A stretch of DNA of 64,000 nt from Euleptes europaea. Its lineage: Eukaryota; Chordata; Lepidosauria; Squamata; Sphaerodactylidae. Below are positions 39,801-49,649 of this stretch, in pieces. Under the pieces are notes generated by a model. That model was not told where the DNA came from. It searched no databases and saw only the letters and a list, made by a program, of their open reading frames with translations. The stretch spans positions 61,139,268-61,203,267 of the forward strand of contig NC_079324.1 in NCBI RefSeq assembly GCF_029931775.1. Reading direction: 5' to 3'. Numbering within the stretch: position 1 is the first letter of the stretch; every line of letters starts with the position of its first letter. Both the position numbers and the translations under genes were made by a program.

Positions 39801-42800
39801 CCGCAGGTGGTTTTTCAATGCTGGCCTCCCTATCCTTCCCCCCTTTTTTCTTTGTATAATTGGGGTTTTATAGGGAGTGGCCTGCCTGCTTGGCTGTGAC
39901 ATCTTTTGCTACAGCGGGTACTACAGTAAGTTCTGTGCCATCTATTTTAATAATTGAACACATGAAGCTGCCTTCTACTGAATCGGACCCTCGGTCCATC
40001 AAAGTCAGTATTGTCTACTCAGACCGGCAGAGGCTCTCCAGGGTCTCAGGCAGAGGTCTTTCACATCACCTACTTGCCTGGTCCCTTTACCTGGAGATGC
40101 CTGGGATTGAACCCAGGACCTTCTGCATGCCAAGCAGATGCTCTACCACTGAGCCACAGCCCCTCCCCATAATTGGTTAGCAATCTGTGAGTTGTATTTA
40201 TTATTGGATGTTTTAATTGGTATCTATACGTATGCTTGTGATTTAATTGTTGTTCCTTGCCCTGAGCCTGGTTTCGGATGGGGAGGGCAGGTTAGAAATA
40301 TAATAAATAATAATTGTTCTCCTCAGGATCTTGGTAGTACCGGGCCAGCTGGGCCGATTCTTTGACCAGCCCATCCAAGCGACTGCTTGGCGTGGCACAC
40401 TCAGGAGGGACCTGGTGCCATGCAGGGGCTGGGTTCATTTCCCGCCTTCAGTGGCACGACAGCGGCATCCTCTGTTGGGCCTGTGTGAACCCAACCAGTG
40501 GCAATGCATGCCCAGGAAGGGATTGGAGGTATTTCATAAAGGTGACAAAGTACCTGGAACTCCCAGCCTTTCATGAGGACTGGCTCTTCCTGTGCAGACC
40601 TACAGAGGTCTCTCTCAAAGTGCCTCTGCCAGAGGAAGGTGGTGGAAGGGCGCAAGAAAGGCAGCCCGTTTGCTGGGGGTGTGTGCTGAGGGAGGGTGCT
40701 GTTGCATTTATTAAGATTTCAGATTTTTCTGCAAACTTAGGGATCACCCAAGTTTGCAGAAAAACCTTTTTTGGGGTAAGTGAGGCCCTGATCTTCAGAT
40801 TTAGGTATCCGCAGATGGGGGCCACACTTGAGAAATAGATATATAGATTTGTTGATGCAATTAACTCAGTGGAAATTTTGCACTGAGGCAGCACAGAGGC
40901 CTCCCAGGTAGATGCGTGTAATGCACAGCTGTACTTGAGGTCCTAAGCTGCTCCGGAGAAATATTTTAAATGCACAAATACAGCATACATTGTCTACTTG
41001 GGTCAGTCGCATTTCAGCAGGAGAATTGCAGTGAGGGGCCTTTTGAATGTCACGTTTTCTGGGTGCAGGATAGTGGGGTGGTCGGGATCCGCCAGTGGGT
41101 TGGCTGATTAGTGTTCTTGCTGGAGCTTAAGATTTCCCAGGGAAGGATTCCAGAATAGTTTTCCCCTGCTTGTCTGAGGAGGCTGGGATTAGATTCCCTC
41201 CCCAGTATCTGGCGTGTGGTTAGGAAACAAAACAGAGAAAACCAGGACGAATCACTTCTTGAAGGAATTCTGGCACATGGTGGTTAGAGCAGAAAAAGTG
41301 CCCGGCACAGTGTTCTGTCCGAGTCGGCCGTGTGACCAGAGTCCCGTGCAAAGTTAAAATTTGGGGCTATGCTTTTTTGGGGAGTGGTGAGATTGTGGTA
41401 TTATTGAGCGCTAGCAGTCCTTTGCAACTGAATGATCCTGTGTGGTAAAGACAAAGCATTTGCAAATGATTAATAGTGCAACATCCATCATGTGTGGACG
41501 TGGTATGTGTCTTTTTCTGATCCGGGCATGACTCCAAATGGTCGCAGGCCTTCTCTAAAAGAGTTTCCCCTTTGGTCCCCTCCCCCAGCTTTGTCACTGT
41601 AGGTCAAATACCTAAGGTAGGGGTCCCCAGTTGCCCATCAACACATTTTCTGGCACCCACACAGTGTTTTTAGAAAGTAGTCAGGGACAGGTGGGTCTTT
41701 TCCCAGCTAGGCTTCTGATTGGCCAGTGGAGATTTGATTGGCGGTGCAGATTTTAAGAAATGTTGCTTCAGCAGCAGCTGCCACCACAGCACAGAGATCT
41801 TCCCTTTGTGGCTGAAAGTAAGCTGCAGCAGCCATTTTTTCATTGGCTCCTCCTCTTGCGGCAGCCATTTTGTGTCCAGCACACTGTTTCAGGATTCCAA
41901 AGGTGCCTGCAAGTTCAAAAAGGTTTAGGGACCCCTGTCCTATAGCATGCACTATAATGTCCTTTGCCTCCATTTTTATAAAGCGTGTACTTGAAATGGA
42001 TATCACAAAAGCCTTACTCTGCTCTTGATGGACATCACCACCCTTTCATTCAAACTATTCTGGACCTCAGCCCCCATCCCGTCTCCTGTTTAGAGGTGAT
42101 AATTCTAGCCTGCCTTGCAGGGCTGTCATAAGGCTGACTGAGATCCTGAGTTTGAATTCAGTCCGCTCTGAAGGGTGTAGCAAGCTCATTGCATTGATGG
42201 ATTTAAGGCTGTCGTGCTGGGATTCTTACATCTCTCTCCTCTTTGTAAACTGTCTAAAAAAAAAGTCTTGCTGGTTCTTATGTGTTGTGCTCTTGAGTGA
42301 CGAGACTGTTTCTCTGGGAACTGAAAACGCCGCTGGGTTGAAGGCGCAGCCACTTGGTAGGGATCTGGGCTTCTCTCGGTTGCCCAAAAGTAAGTCCTTT
42401 GATGGCTAAAAACAGGTTGTGGGTTTGGGGAGGAAGCAGAGGTCTGCTTGATTGACAGGCCTCTGTGCCAGAGAGGATGAGGGGGTCACATGATGCCCCC
42501 AGAGCAAAGGCGGCTTAGGAGTTGAACATCAGGCCAATTTCCGGGCTGCGTGTTTGAGAAGGCAGGGGAATCTCCAGCGAAAGTCGGTTTGCCACTGCCT
42601 TAGTTCCCACGGCTAATAGCCGCCCTCCTCTTCCTCCTTCTTGGATTTTTCTAATCCTGTTTAGAAATCATCTCAGATAAAGCCTGTAACTACCTCCTGT
42701 GCCATTGAGTTCCACAAGTTTACTTATGTGTAAAAGAAGAAGGGCTTCCTTCTGTCTGGTCTGTATCTATTGAACATCAATTTCGCCTTCTCCGCACCAT

Positions 42801-45800
42801 GCTTCAGCAGCAGCTGCCACCACAGCTGCGCATGTGTTAGGCGTAGTGGGCAGTCTTTTGTACACAACCTCACCTCCTGAACACAACCTCACCTATTGAA
42901 GCCGGGTCATTTGGCTGTTGAATAACTTGATCTCCCTGCTTAATGCCTAATAATTGTGTGCGTGTGTTAATTGCCGTCAAGTCGCTTCTCACTCATGGCG
43001 ACCCTATGAATCAGGGTCCCCCAAAACATCCTCTCCTTAACAGCCTTGCTCAGGTCTTGCAAATTTGAGTACTGAGTCAAACCATCTCTTGTCGGGTCTT
43101 CCCCTTTTCCTGGTACCTTCCACTCTTCCTAGCACGGTTGTCTTTTCCAGTGACTCTTAGTCTTCTCATAATGCGACCAAAGTTCTACAATAGCCACAGT
43201 TTAGTCATTTTAGCTTCTAGGGACCCTTCAGGCTTGATTTGATCTAGAATCCACCCATTTGTCTTTTTGGCAGTCCACGGCATCTGTAAAACTCTTCTCC
43301 AACCCCACATTTCAAAGGAACCTTACAGGATTGCTTTAGTTAGTTGTCTGCCTTTTAACTAGAGTCGCCAACTCCAGGTGGGGGAATTCCTGGAGATTTG
43401 GGGGTGGAGCCTGGGGACGTCAGAGTTTGGAGGAGCTCAGTGGAGATGTTGTTCCATACAGCCTGCCTTCTGAAGTTACCATTTCCTCCAGGGGAACTGA
43501 TCTCTGTAGTCGAGTTCTGCAGTAATTCCAGCCCCCCCACTGGCAAGCCTTCTTTTAACTGAAACATAAGTAAGTCACCCAAGTAAATTTGCATATGAAA
43601 CCCTCCGTATCCCTGCCTGTTTCAAACGTTGAAAGGGGTGTGAACGAAGTTGCTAGTACAAGAAAAGACTTTTTTTTCCATTTCCTGTTTGCAATAACAC
43701 AGCCAGTGCTAAGGCAGCTTAACCTCTTCCCCTCTGCCATCCCAGTGAAAAATCTGCCTTTGCTGTTGAATCGGCTGAAGCCTTCCCAGATTGATCTGCT
43801 AATTAAATCTTTTGAAGCCGGCAGCCTGGCTCTCCGTTCCAGCCAAATCTGCTGCTGCCTTTCATTGGCCTAAGCAGTTTGGCGGCTGTTCGGACCGTCA
43901 AGTGACCCAACGTTTGGAATCTAATCCGCCCCTGGTTTTCTGAAACGAGCTGCCCGTTCCCATGCAGGACTCTGCGAAGCTGGCTGAGGCCCGAGGAAAT
44001 GTCGGCTGCCTCTCCTTCGTCGGCTGGCCCGCCCGCTTCCACTTGGGGAGGTTCCGATTTCTTCTATTCTTCTCGCTGGCAGCCAGTCGTAGTTCTGGCT
44101 GGGAGCTGCTTTCCTTGGGTCTCCGTGGGCTCGTGTTCGGCCACGGCGTCATAACTGACCCGAGAGCCAGCGTGGCGTAGTGGTTAGGAGCGGCGGACGC
44201 TAATCTGCTGAACCGGGTTAGTTTCCCCAGGCCTCCACATTAAGCCAGCTGGGTGACCTTGGGCTAGTCACAGTTCTCTCTGAACTCTCTCAGCCCCACC
44301 TACCTCACAGGGTGTCTGTTGTGGGGAGGGGAAAGGAAGGAGATTGGAAGCCAGCTTGATTCTTCCTTAAGTGGAAGAGAAAGTCAGCATATAAAAACCA
44401 ACTCTTGCTCTTTTGTTCTGAGGCCCTTTGCAAGAGTTTTCAGAATTTGGCGTGGTCTCTTCCCCCGCCCCTTAGTTGGAGTCACTGGTTCGGAGGCTGC
44501 TTAGTGCCGATTGTAGAATTCCTCTTTGTTCTGCAGGGAAATGAGCGAGATTCCTTGCCAACCACTGGCCGAAGTTCCATTCTCCCTTCGGAGGAAAAGC
44601 TGTTTGCTATTTTGTAACCTTGGCTGTTTGTTCATTCCCTTTGGAACGGACAGGGCGGACTCCTTAGCACGAAGGATGTGAGCACAATTGTTTGCATCCC
44701 CTCTCTTCAGCTCAGAGGTCCGATCCGATGGACTGGCTGGTTCTGACAAAGATTCTCTGGTTAACATTGACGGGGAAAACCAGGCCTTTGCCTCCATGCT
44801 GGAGAAAATAACATCTCTTCCTCCATCATGAAGAGTGTTAAAGTCACATAAGTGTGTATGGAAAATTCTGCCTTGTTTGCAATGTACCTTTGCAACAGGA
44901 TGTTCTAACCTTTCTTGGTAAATGTCCTGCTAACCTGTCTCTGAGAAATGTACCTTGCAACCGGACGCACTTAATCACATGGCAACAGCTCAGTCGGCTC
45001 AAGCCAGTCTAGCTGTGCTTCTGTACCACAAGAGGATATCTAGTAGGACTACTTTGCGCGTGCTCCGAAATCCCCTGCGAGGTGCCTGTACAAGGTTGTA
45101 TCTATAGTCCTCAGATGTGGTTCTGCCCCAGAGTTGCCCTGGGCCACAGTAGCTGAGAGCTAATAAAGCTTCCTTTACTTGCTCAGTCGTTCTCCTGTTC
45201 CGGATTCTGAAGTCTCGCCAGGAGTGGTTCACAGATTTTCATCCGAGGAGCCTTATGAATGGGAGAGTGGGGTTTTTTCCTTTCTGCTTTAGACTGAGCG
45301 CCGAGATTCCTGGCATGCTGGACTCCGTTCCTGAGATAACTTCAGCACTCAGTGCGCGCCTGTGGAATGCATTCCGCCCGCCTGGGGGGCCCAAGCAGGC
45401 TAGCTTGCTGGGTGGAGAATGGCGGACTCTTGAGATGGTCCTTCTGTTTACGTGTGCATTATCGTTGTTTGTGTGGCAGCCCCACAGATGTGAGCCCCTC
45501 CTGGTGCAAAGTTTGGAGTCTTTCTGCAGTCTGGTACCCAATTTGCCTTTCTCTTCCCCACTCTAATGAAAAAGCAGCAATTCCCAAACAGCGGCGTACT
45601 GTGGAGTCCCAGTGCCGCTGTGCCGCAGGAGAGCGGCTAATGTGCCATGAGGAAGGGGAAATGCTGCTAATGAAGGCCCTGAATTAAGTCCAGTCCCCTC
45701 TCACGGAGTGGGCCAGGCACTGCATCTGTGCACGGAGTCTGTTCTTCGGCCCCCCTTTCCCTCCTTCCAGCAGACTGTGCTGGGGGGTGGGGAGGCTAAT

Positions 45801-46653
45801 GTTGCAGCATCCTCTGCATTTCCTGGCATAAGGAATATCCTGTGACTCCTGATGTAGAGCATCTGCTTGGCATGCAGAAGGTCCCAGGCTTAATCCCTGG
45901 CATCTCCAGTTAAAGGGACCAAGCAAGTAGGTGATGTGAAAGACCCCTGCCTGAGACCCTGGAGAGCTGCTGCCAGTCTGAGTAGACAATCCTGACTTCG
46001 ATGGACCAAGGGTCTGATTCAGTAGAAGGCAGCATCATGTGTTCATGCGTGACCGTTCCCCCTTCCTCTTCCCCCCTTTCCAGGTGGCCATGGTGGAAGT
46101 CCAGCTGGATGCCGACCACGACTACCCACAAGGGCTCCTGATCGCCTTCAGCGCCTGCACGACGGTGCTGGTGGCCGTCCACCTCTTCGCCCTCATGGTC
46201 AGCACCTGCATCCTCCCCAACATCGAGGCCGTCAGCAACGTGCACAACCTGAACTCGGTCAAGGAGTCACCCCACGAGCGCATGCACCGGCACATCGAGC
46301 TGGCCTGGGCCTTCTCCACAGTCATCGGGACCCTGCTCTTCCTGGCCGAGGTGGTCCTCCTCTGCTGGGTCAAGTTCCTCCCACTGAAGAAGAAGTCCAC
46401 CGGCGACGCCGCTGATGCCAACAACTCCAGCATCACCCCCGGGGAGGCGGCCGCCATCGCCTCCACCTCCATCATGGTGCCCTTCGGGCTGATCTTCATC
46501 GTGTTCGCGGTCCACTTCTACAGGTCCCTGGTCAGCCACAAGACAGATCGGCAGTTCCAGGAACTGAACGAACTGGCCGAATTCGCCCGGCTTCAGGATC
46601 AGCTGGACCACAGAGGCGACGCCCTCCCGCCCCCCGGCAGCCATTTTGCATAA
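36770..46653 (+). CDS. ORAI1: ORAI1 calcium release-activated channel subunit (2 exons, complete CDS)
   Basis: ORAI1 is the plasma-membrane pore subunit of the store-operated (CRAC) calcium channel, opened by STIM1 when ER calcium falls (family knowledge). Exons 36770-36883 and 46084-46653 join in phase 0 to encode 227 residues. Visible landmarks are K24 and R28 (human K87, R91), pore glutamate E43 in AMVEVQL (human E106), outer-vestibule D47 and D49, and H71 in TM2. Four membrane segments lie near residues 29-44, 55-77, 110-132 and 170-190. There is an NNSS sequon in the TM3-TM4 loop, and the C-terminal STIM-binding helix is [20 protein letters not shown]. The long mammalian N-terminus is absent, so the protein begins at the equivalent of human Met64 (ORAI1-beta). 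The TM3-TM4 loop differs from the human one. ORAI2 and ORAI3 are ruled out by [13 protein letters not shown] and [14 protein letters not shown]. Confidence 0.97.
37220..37520 (-). mobile_element. MIR/CORE-like SINE
   Basis: Full-length-like minus copy at the start of the ORAI1 intron. Confidence 0.88.
37796..38112 (+). mobile_element. tRNA-Ala-like SINE dimer, 139-bp period
   Basis: GTGGCTCAG recurs at 37802 and 37941, spacing 139. The first unit lacks the SINE 3' end and is joined through GAGAGCCATGGAGAGGGGC to the second, full unit. The linker resembles that of the trimer at 18.5-19.0 kb. Confidence 0.9.
38528..38758 (-). mobile_element. MIR-like SINE
   Basis: Minus copy with the complement of a tRNA-like head (CTAACCGATATACCACACTGG) and core GGGTTAGGTTAGGCC. 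Confidence 0.7.
38935..39150 (-). mobile_element. MIR/CORE SINE tail joined to a tRNA-Ala-like SINE
   Basis: The (GAA)n tail GAAGAAGAGTTGGTTTTTAT stops near 38985 and runs into a minus tRNA-Ala-like SINE (head complement CACTGAGCCACGGCC). A composite of two truncated SINEs. Confidence 0.8.
39150..39614. other. Unique ORAI1 intron DNA
   Basis: No gene or repeat is recognised. Contains a short C run near 39578-39588. Confidence 0.35.
39615..40318 (+). mobile_element. L2-like LINE 3' end split by a SINE
   Basis: A coding-like end reads ...[18 protein letters not shown]... followed by an AT-rich tail ending GGGAGGGCAGGTTAGAAAT and (AATA)n. A minus tRNA-Ala-like SINE occupies 39956-40166 with short ATAATTG copies on both sides, so the SINE inserted later. 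Confidence 0.65.
39956..40166 (-). mobile_element. tRNA-Ala-like SINE
   Basis: Full-length minus copy, nested in the LINE end, flanked by ATAATTG direct repeats. Confidence 0.9.
40320..41617. other. Unique ORAI1 intron DNA
   Basis: No gene, RNA or recognised repeat is seen. Confidence 0.35.
41618..41937. mobile_element. hAT-type element (CAGGGGTCCC ends)
   Basis: The left end TAGGGGTCCCCAG and right end TTAGGGACCCCTG are imperfect inverted repeats. The interior CAGCAGCTGCCACCACAGCA is shared with 32425-32968. Flanking 8-mers ACCTAAGG and TCCTATAG only partly agree, which suggests an old insertion. Confidence 0.8.
42640..42810 (-). mobile_element. CR1-type LINE fragment
   Basis: Minus fragment with GCCATTGAGTTCCACAAG and GAAGGGCTTCCTTCTGTC, resembling the distal coding or 3' UTR portion of CR1. 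Confidence 0.55.
42957..43325 (-). mobile_element. RTE-like LINE 3' fragment
   Basis: Read on the minus strand the fragment ends GGGTCGCCATGAGTGAGAAG then CGACTTGACGGCA, with CA-rich sequence after it. This is the tail also carried by the 5S-headed SINEs. The body (complement of CATTTTAGCTTCTAGGGACC) is a widespread vertebrate LINE segment. It is 5' truncated. Confidence 0.65.
43362..43545. mobile_element. hAT-type MITE (GGGTTGCCA family)
   Basis: It starts AGTCGCCAACTCCAGGTGG. The interior has TCCTGGAGATTTGGGGGTGG and the distal end is decayed (CAGTAATTCCAGCC). Confidence 0.65.
43560..44160. other. Unique ORAI1 intron DNA
   Basis: No recognised repeat; moderately CpG-bearing at 43980-44160. 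No gene is seen. Confidence 0.35.
44162..44410 (+). mobile_element. MIR/CORE-like SINE, internally shortened
   Basis: The head GAGCCAGCGTGGCGTAGTGG is followed by a core lacking part of the middle; the tail is ACCAACTCTTGCTCTTTTG. Confidence 0.85.
44415..45845. other. ORAI1 intron DNA, largely unassigned
   Basis: No gene is seen. A part near 44850-45235 has features of an old LTR-like repeat but its ends cannot be fixed. The rest looks unique. Confidence 0.35.
45850..46045 (+). mobile_element. tRNA-Ala-like SINE next to ORAI1 exon 2
   Basis: Plus copy, slightly truncated at the head (TGTAGAGCATCTGCTTGGC) and complete to the 3' end GGCAGCATCATGTGTTCATG. It ends about 40 bases before exon 2, immediately upstream of the pyrimidine tract, so the splice branch point may lie in or next to SINE sequence. 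Confidence 0.92.
46084..46653 (+). CDS. ORAI1: ORAI1 coding exon 2
   Basis: The exon encodes [17 protein letters not shown] through TM2, TM3 and TM4 to the C-terminal PPPGSHFA, then a TAA stop. The acceptor is CCCTTTCCAG after a strong pyrimidine tract. CpG-rich third positions resemble other ORAI1 genes. A tRNA-Ala-like SINE ends about 40 bases upstream of the acceptor. The segment [19 protein letters not shown] replaces the longer human TM3-TM4 loop. Confidence 0.97.
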   Translation: MAMVEVQLDADHDYPQGLLIAFSACTTVLVAVHLFALMVSTCILPNIEAVSNVHNLNSVKESPHERMHRHIELAWAFSTVIGTLLFLAEVVLLCWVKFLPLKKKSTGDAADANNSSITPGEAAAIASTSIMVPFGLIFIVFAVHFYRSLVSHKTDRQFQELNELAEFARLQDQLDHRGDALPPPGSHFA

Positions 46654-46835
46654 ATGGCTGCTCATTTTTTTTAAAAAGCAAATATTTGTATCTTATTCTC
46701 TTGACTTGCCCATGCATGAACTTGGATAGACTTTGATGATTTGTTTGGAAAGAGAGTGTAGAAGTACTGTGCCTTTTTTAACGCTTTAGTGTTGTTTTTT
46801 AAAAGAAGAATTACAATGTTCTGTACTTGTAACAT
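46654..46835 (+). other. ORAI1: ORAI1 3' untranslated region (start)
   Basis: About 180 bases follow the stop before a CR1 LINE begins. No AATAAA or ATTAAA hexamer is evident in this interval, so the transcript either uses a variant signal or continues into the repeat. Confidence 0.6.
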
Positions 46836-47658
46836 CAGGAGGGCTAACCCCTGGGGGGACAGATGCTAGGAGGGGCATCTGGCAAAAATGATCAGAGGGT
46901 GGAGCGGCTGCCCTATGAGGATCGGTTAAGACGCTTAGGGCTGTTTAGCTTAGGAAAAAAGGTGGGTAAGGGGAGACAGGATAGAGGTCTATAAAATTCT
47001 GCATGGTGTGGAGAGAGCGGACAGGGAGAAGCTTTTCTCCCTCTCCCATAATACTAGAACCCGGGTCTATCCACTGAAGCTGGAGGGTGGGATATTCAGG
47101 ATAGATAAAAGGAGGTATTCCTTCACACAGTGCATAGTTGAATTGTGGCACTCACCACCACCAGATGTGGTGATGGCTGCCGACCTGGAAGGGTTTAAAA
47201 GGAGTGGACAAATTCATGAAGGACGGGGCTATCAAAGGCCACGATTGGATATCTACTCCCTTGAGGACCAGAGGTAGCATGTCTCTTTGTATCAGTTGCT
47301 AGGGAACAGAGGTGGGAGGATGCTGTTGCAGTCATCATTCTTGCAGGTTTCCTGGAGTCAGCTGGTTGGCCCCTGTGTGAACAGAATGCTGGACTTGATG
47401 GGCCTTTGGTAGGGTTGCCAACCTCCAGGTACTAGCTGGAGATCTGCTATTACAACTGATCTCCAGCTGATAGAGATCAGTTCCCCTGGAGAAAATGGCT
47501 GCTTTGGCAATTGGACTCTATGGCACTGAAGTACCTCCCCTCCCCAAACCCTGCCCTCCTTAGGCTCTGCCCCAAAAACCTCCCACCGGTGGCAAAGAGG
47601 GACCTGGTAACCCTAGCCCTTGGTCTGATACACTGTGGTGCCTTATGTTCTTATCTGC
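46836..47658 (+). mobile_element. CR1-type LINE 3' part with a nested hAT MITE
   Basis: The longest CR1 piece in the window, carrying GCTGCCCTATGAGGATCGG, GGGAGAAGCTTTTCTCCC and GCTGGAGGGTGGGATATTC and ending GGTGCCTTATGTTCTTA. It is 5' truncated. A MITE at 47410-47615 interrupts it near the 3' end. Confidence 0.85.
47410..47615. mobile_element. hAT-type MITE with 8-bp duplication, nested in CR1
   Basis: The ends are TAGGGTTGCCAACCTCCAGG and GACCTGGTAACCCTA. Flanks GCCTTTGG (47402-47409) and GCCCTTGG (47616-47623) agree at 7 of 8 bases, the duplication length typical of hAT. Confidence 0.88.
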
Positions 47659-48029
47659 CCTCCTCCTCCCTCTTCTTCTCCTTGTTTTATTTCCAGAGTC
47701 AAACAGTGATCCTTAGGAGGGGGATTGAAACGGGATGCAGTTGGGGGGAGAGGAGGAGGAGATTGCCAGAGGTTTGTAGGAAAGGGTTGTAATTGGTTCT
47801 TGTGTTTAATAATTGGCATTAGCTAGAAAGTGTTCTTGCTGGTTGGATTCACATCGCACAACCTGGTGCAGCCTCACTTGAGAGGGTGTGCAGTGTGTGG
47901 TTGTTAGTACCAGTCGTGTTCGGCATACTACCCCAGTCGACAGGAGTAGGTGACAGAGGCATTGCTGGGCATGTGGCACATACCGCAGGCACACAGAAAG
48001 TGTGGCATTGGCCACGGATTCCAGCATCA

Positions 48030-48313
48030 AAAGAAGAAGTTGGTTTTTATAAGCCGACTTCTTTTACCTTTTAAGGAGAATCAAACCGGCTTACAATCTC
48101 CTTCCTCTCCCCACAACAGACACCCTGCGAGGTAGGTGGGGCTGAGAGAGCTCCAAGAGAACTGTAACTAGCCCAAGGTCACCCAGCAGGCTTCATGTGT
48201 AGGAGTGGGGAAACGAACCCAATTCACCAGATTAGAGTCTGCTGCTCATGTGGAGGAGTGGGGAATCAAACCTGGTTCTCCAGATTAGAGTCTGCCGCTC
48301 TTAACCACTACAC
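48030..48313 (-). mobile_element. MIR/CORE-like SINE
   Basis: Full-length-like minus copy. Confidence 0.87.
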
Positions 48314-48319
48314 CTAGGG

Positions 48320-49130
48320 CTGTACAGAGATGCTTGACAACATGTGGGCATCGGCTGGTAATGTGTCAAAGGATAGAGGAATTGCTGGATATGATTTCTG
48401 AAGGCTAGAACCTCCTTTGCCCTTTTCACCACTCTGATCCTTCCTCCGACTGATGCAATACATCTGCAAACTAGGGGAAGCCAAGTAAATTGGCTTAACT
48501 TGTAGATGGGTCGTCTAACTGGCTTTTTGGGTGATCACACTTGGGTTGTCCTGGAGAATTGATTGCAAAGGTACGTAGCCCTGGATTCATACTGACCTGG
48601 GCTGTGTACCATTTATTACTTTGTCTTTGCACCTTTTCTGTCTTGTGCCACATGCAGGGCCTGGAAAATTGTTGGGTTTAAGCCCATGGTTGTGCTTAGT
48701 TGGGTCTGGTCTTGGGGAGGACTGCCAAGAAGAGAATAAGGATCGGGGGCCCTGTGTTCAGCAATAATATTTGGAATCTTTTCCCTTCCGATAGCCTCGT
48801 TCAGGCCTTGTTGCTTGATAACTTTAGTGCGATGTTACTTCCTGGACGTCTGTACTACAGCTAACTACTGCAGAGCCAAAAGGATCTGCCATTTTGTGAG
48901 TAAGTTTAAAAAACCAGATCCCAGCAAGAACTAGGGTTGGTGTTTTTCTTTATGCTGCTTTGGTTGGGGAACCTTGGTGGTTAAAAAAAACACCTATTAG
49001 GAACTGGCTTTCGGAGTTTTTTTTTTAAACATCCATGTCCCCCTAGTCCTTTGGGTGCATCAGACAATTTTCTTAGCTGTAGAACTGAGGCTGTGTTTTG
49101 GAAAAATTCTCATAGTATGGCGGAGCAGCC
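48320..49130. other. Unique intergenic DNA
   Basis: No gene or recognised repeat is seen. Confidence 0.35.
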
Positions 49131-49320
49131 TTATGGGGTGGGACTGGGACTCGGTGCTGGTAAGAGCCCCTCTTTTGCATGCACAAGATCCCAGGTTCTA
49201 TTCCTGGCCTCTCTGTTTTAAGGTTCTTGGGTAGGATGTGTCGGGAAAGATCTTCCTCTGACGGAGCCGGTGCCACCTGCAGCAGACAATACCAGGGGCA
49301 ATTAAAGGTGGCTTCATACG
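49130..49320 (+). mobile_element. Old tRNA-like SINE (Ala-like relative)
   Basis: The head resembles the tRNA-Ala-like SINE (TTTTGCATGCACAAGATCCC, then AGGTTCTATTCCTGGC), but the body is diverged. Confidence 0.55.
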
Positions 49321-49344
49321 TTCCTCACAGCTGTGATATGTTCA

Positions 49345-49645
49345 GACATAGGAAACTGCCTTATACTAAATCAGACTCATCAAGCTCAGTCTTGTCTACT
49401 GAGGATGGCAGTGGCTGTCCAAGATCTCAGGCCGAGGTCTTTCATATCACCTACTGCTTGGTGCTTTAACTGCAGATGCCTGGGATTGAATCAAACTGGC
49501 TTACAGTGGTTGGCCACTGTGTGAACAGACTGCTGGACTGGGTGGACCTTGGTCTGATCCAGCATGGCTTTTCTTATGTTCTTAAAACCTGGGACCTTCT
49601 GCATTCCAAGCAGTTGCTCTGCCACTGAGCCACGGCCCCTCCCCA
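49345..49645 (-). mobile_element. tRNA-Ala-like SINE split by a CR1 3' end
   Basis: The SINE 3' part occupies 49345-49490 and the head complement 49586-49645. Between them lies a plus CR1 end (GAACAGACTGCTGGACTGGG then GCTTTTCTTATGTTCTTA). The CR1 fragment is therefore younger than this SINE copy. Confidence 0.8.
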
Positions 49646-49649
49646 AAAT

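Noticed and set aside
44850-45235. LTR-like segment with an AATAAA-type signal in the ORAI1 intron
   Set aside because: It has the general look of an old solitary LTR, but I could not fix the ends, find a target-site duplication or find any internal part. It is left unassigned.
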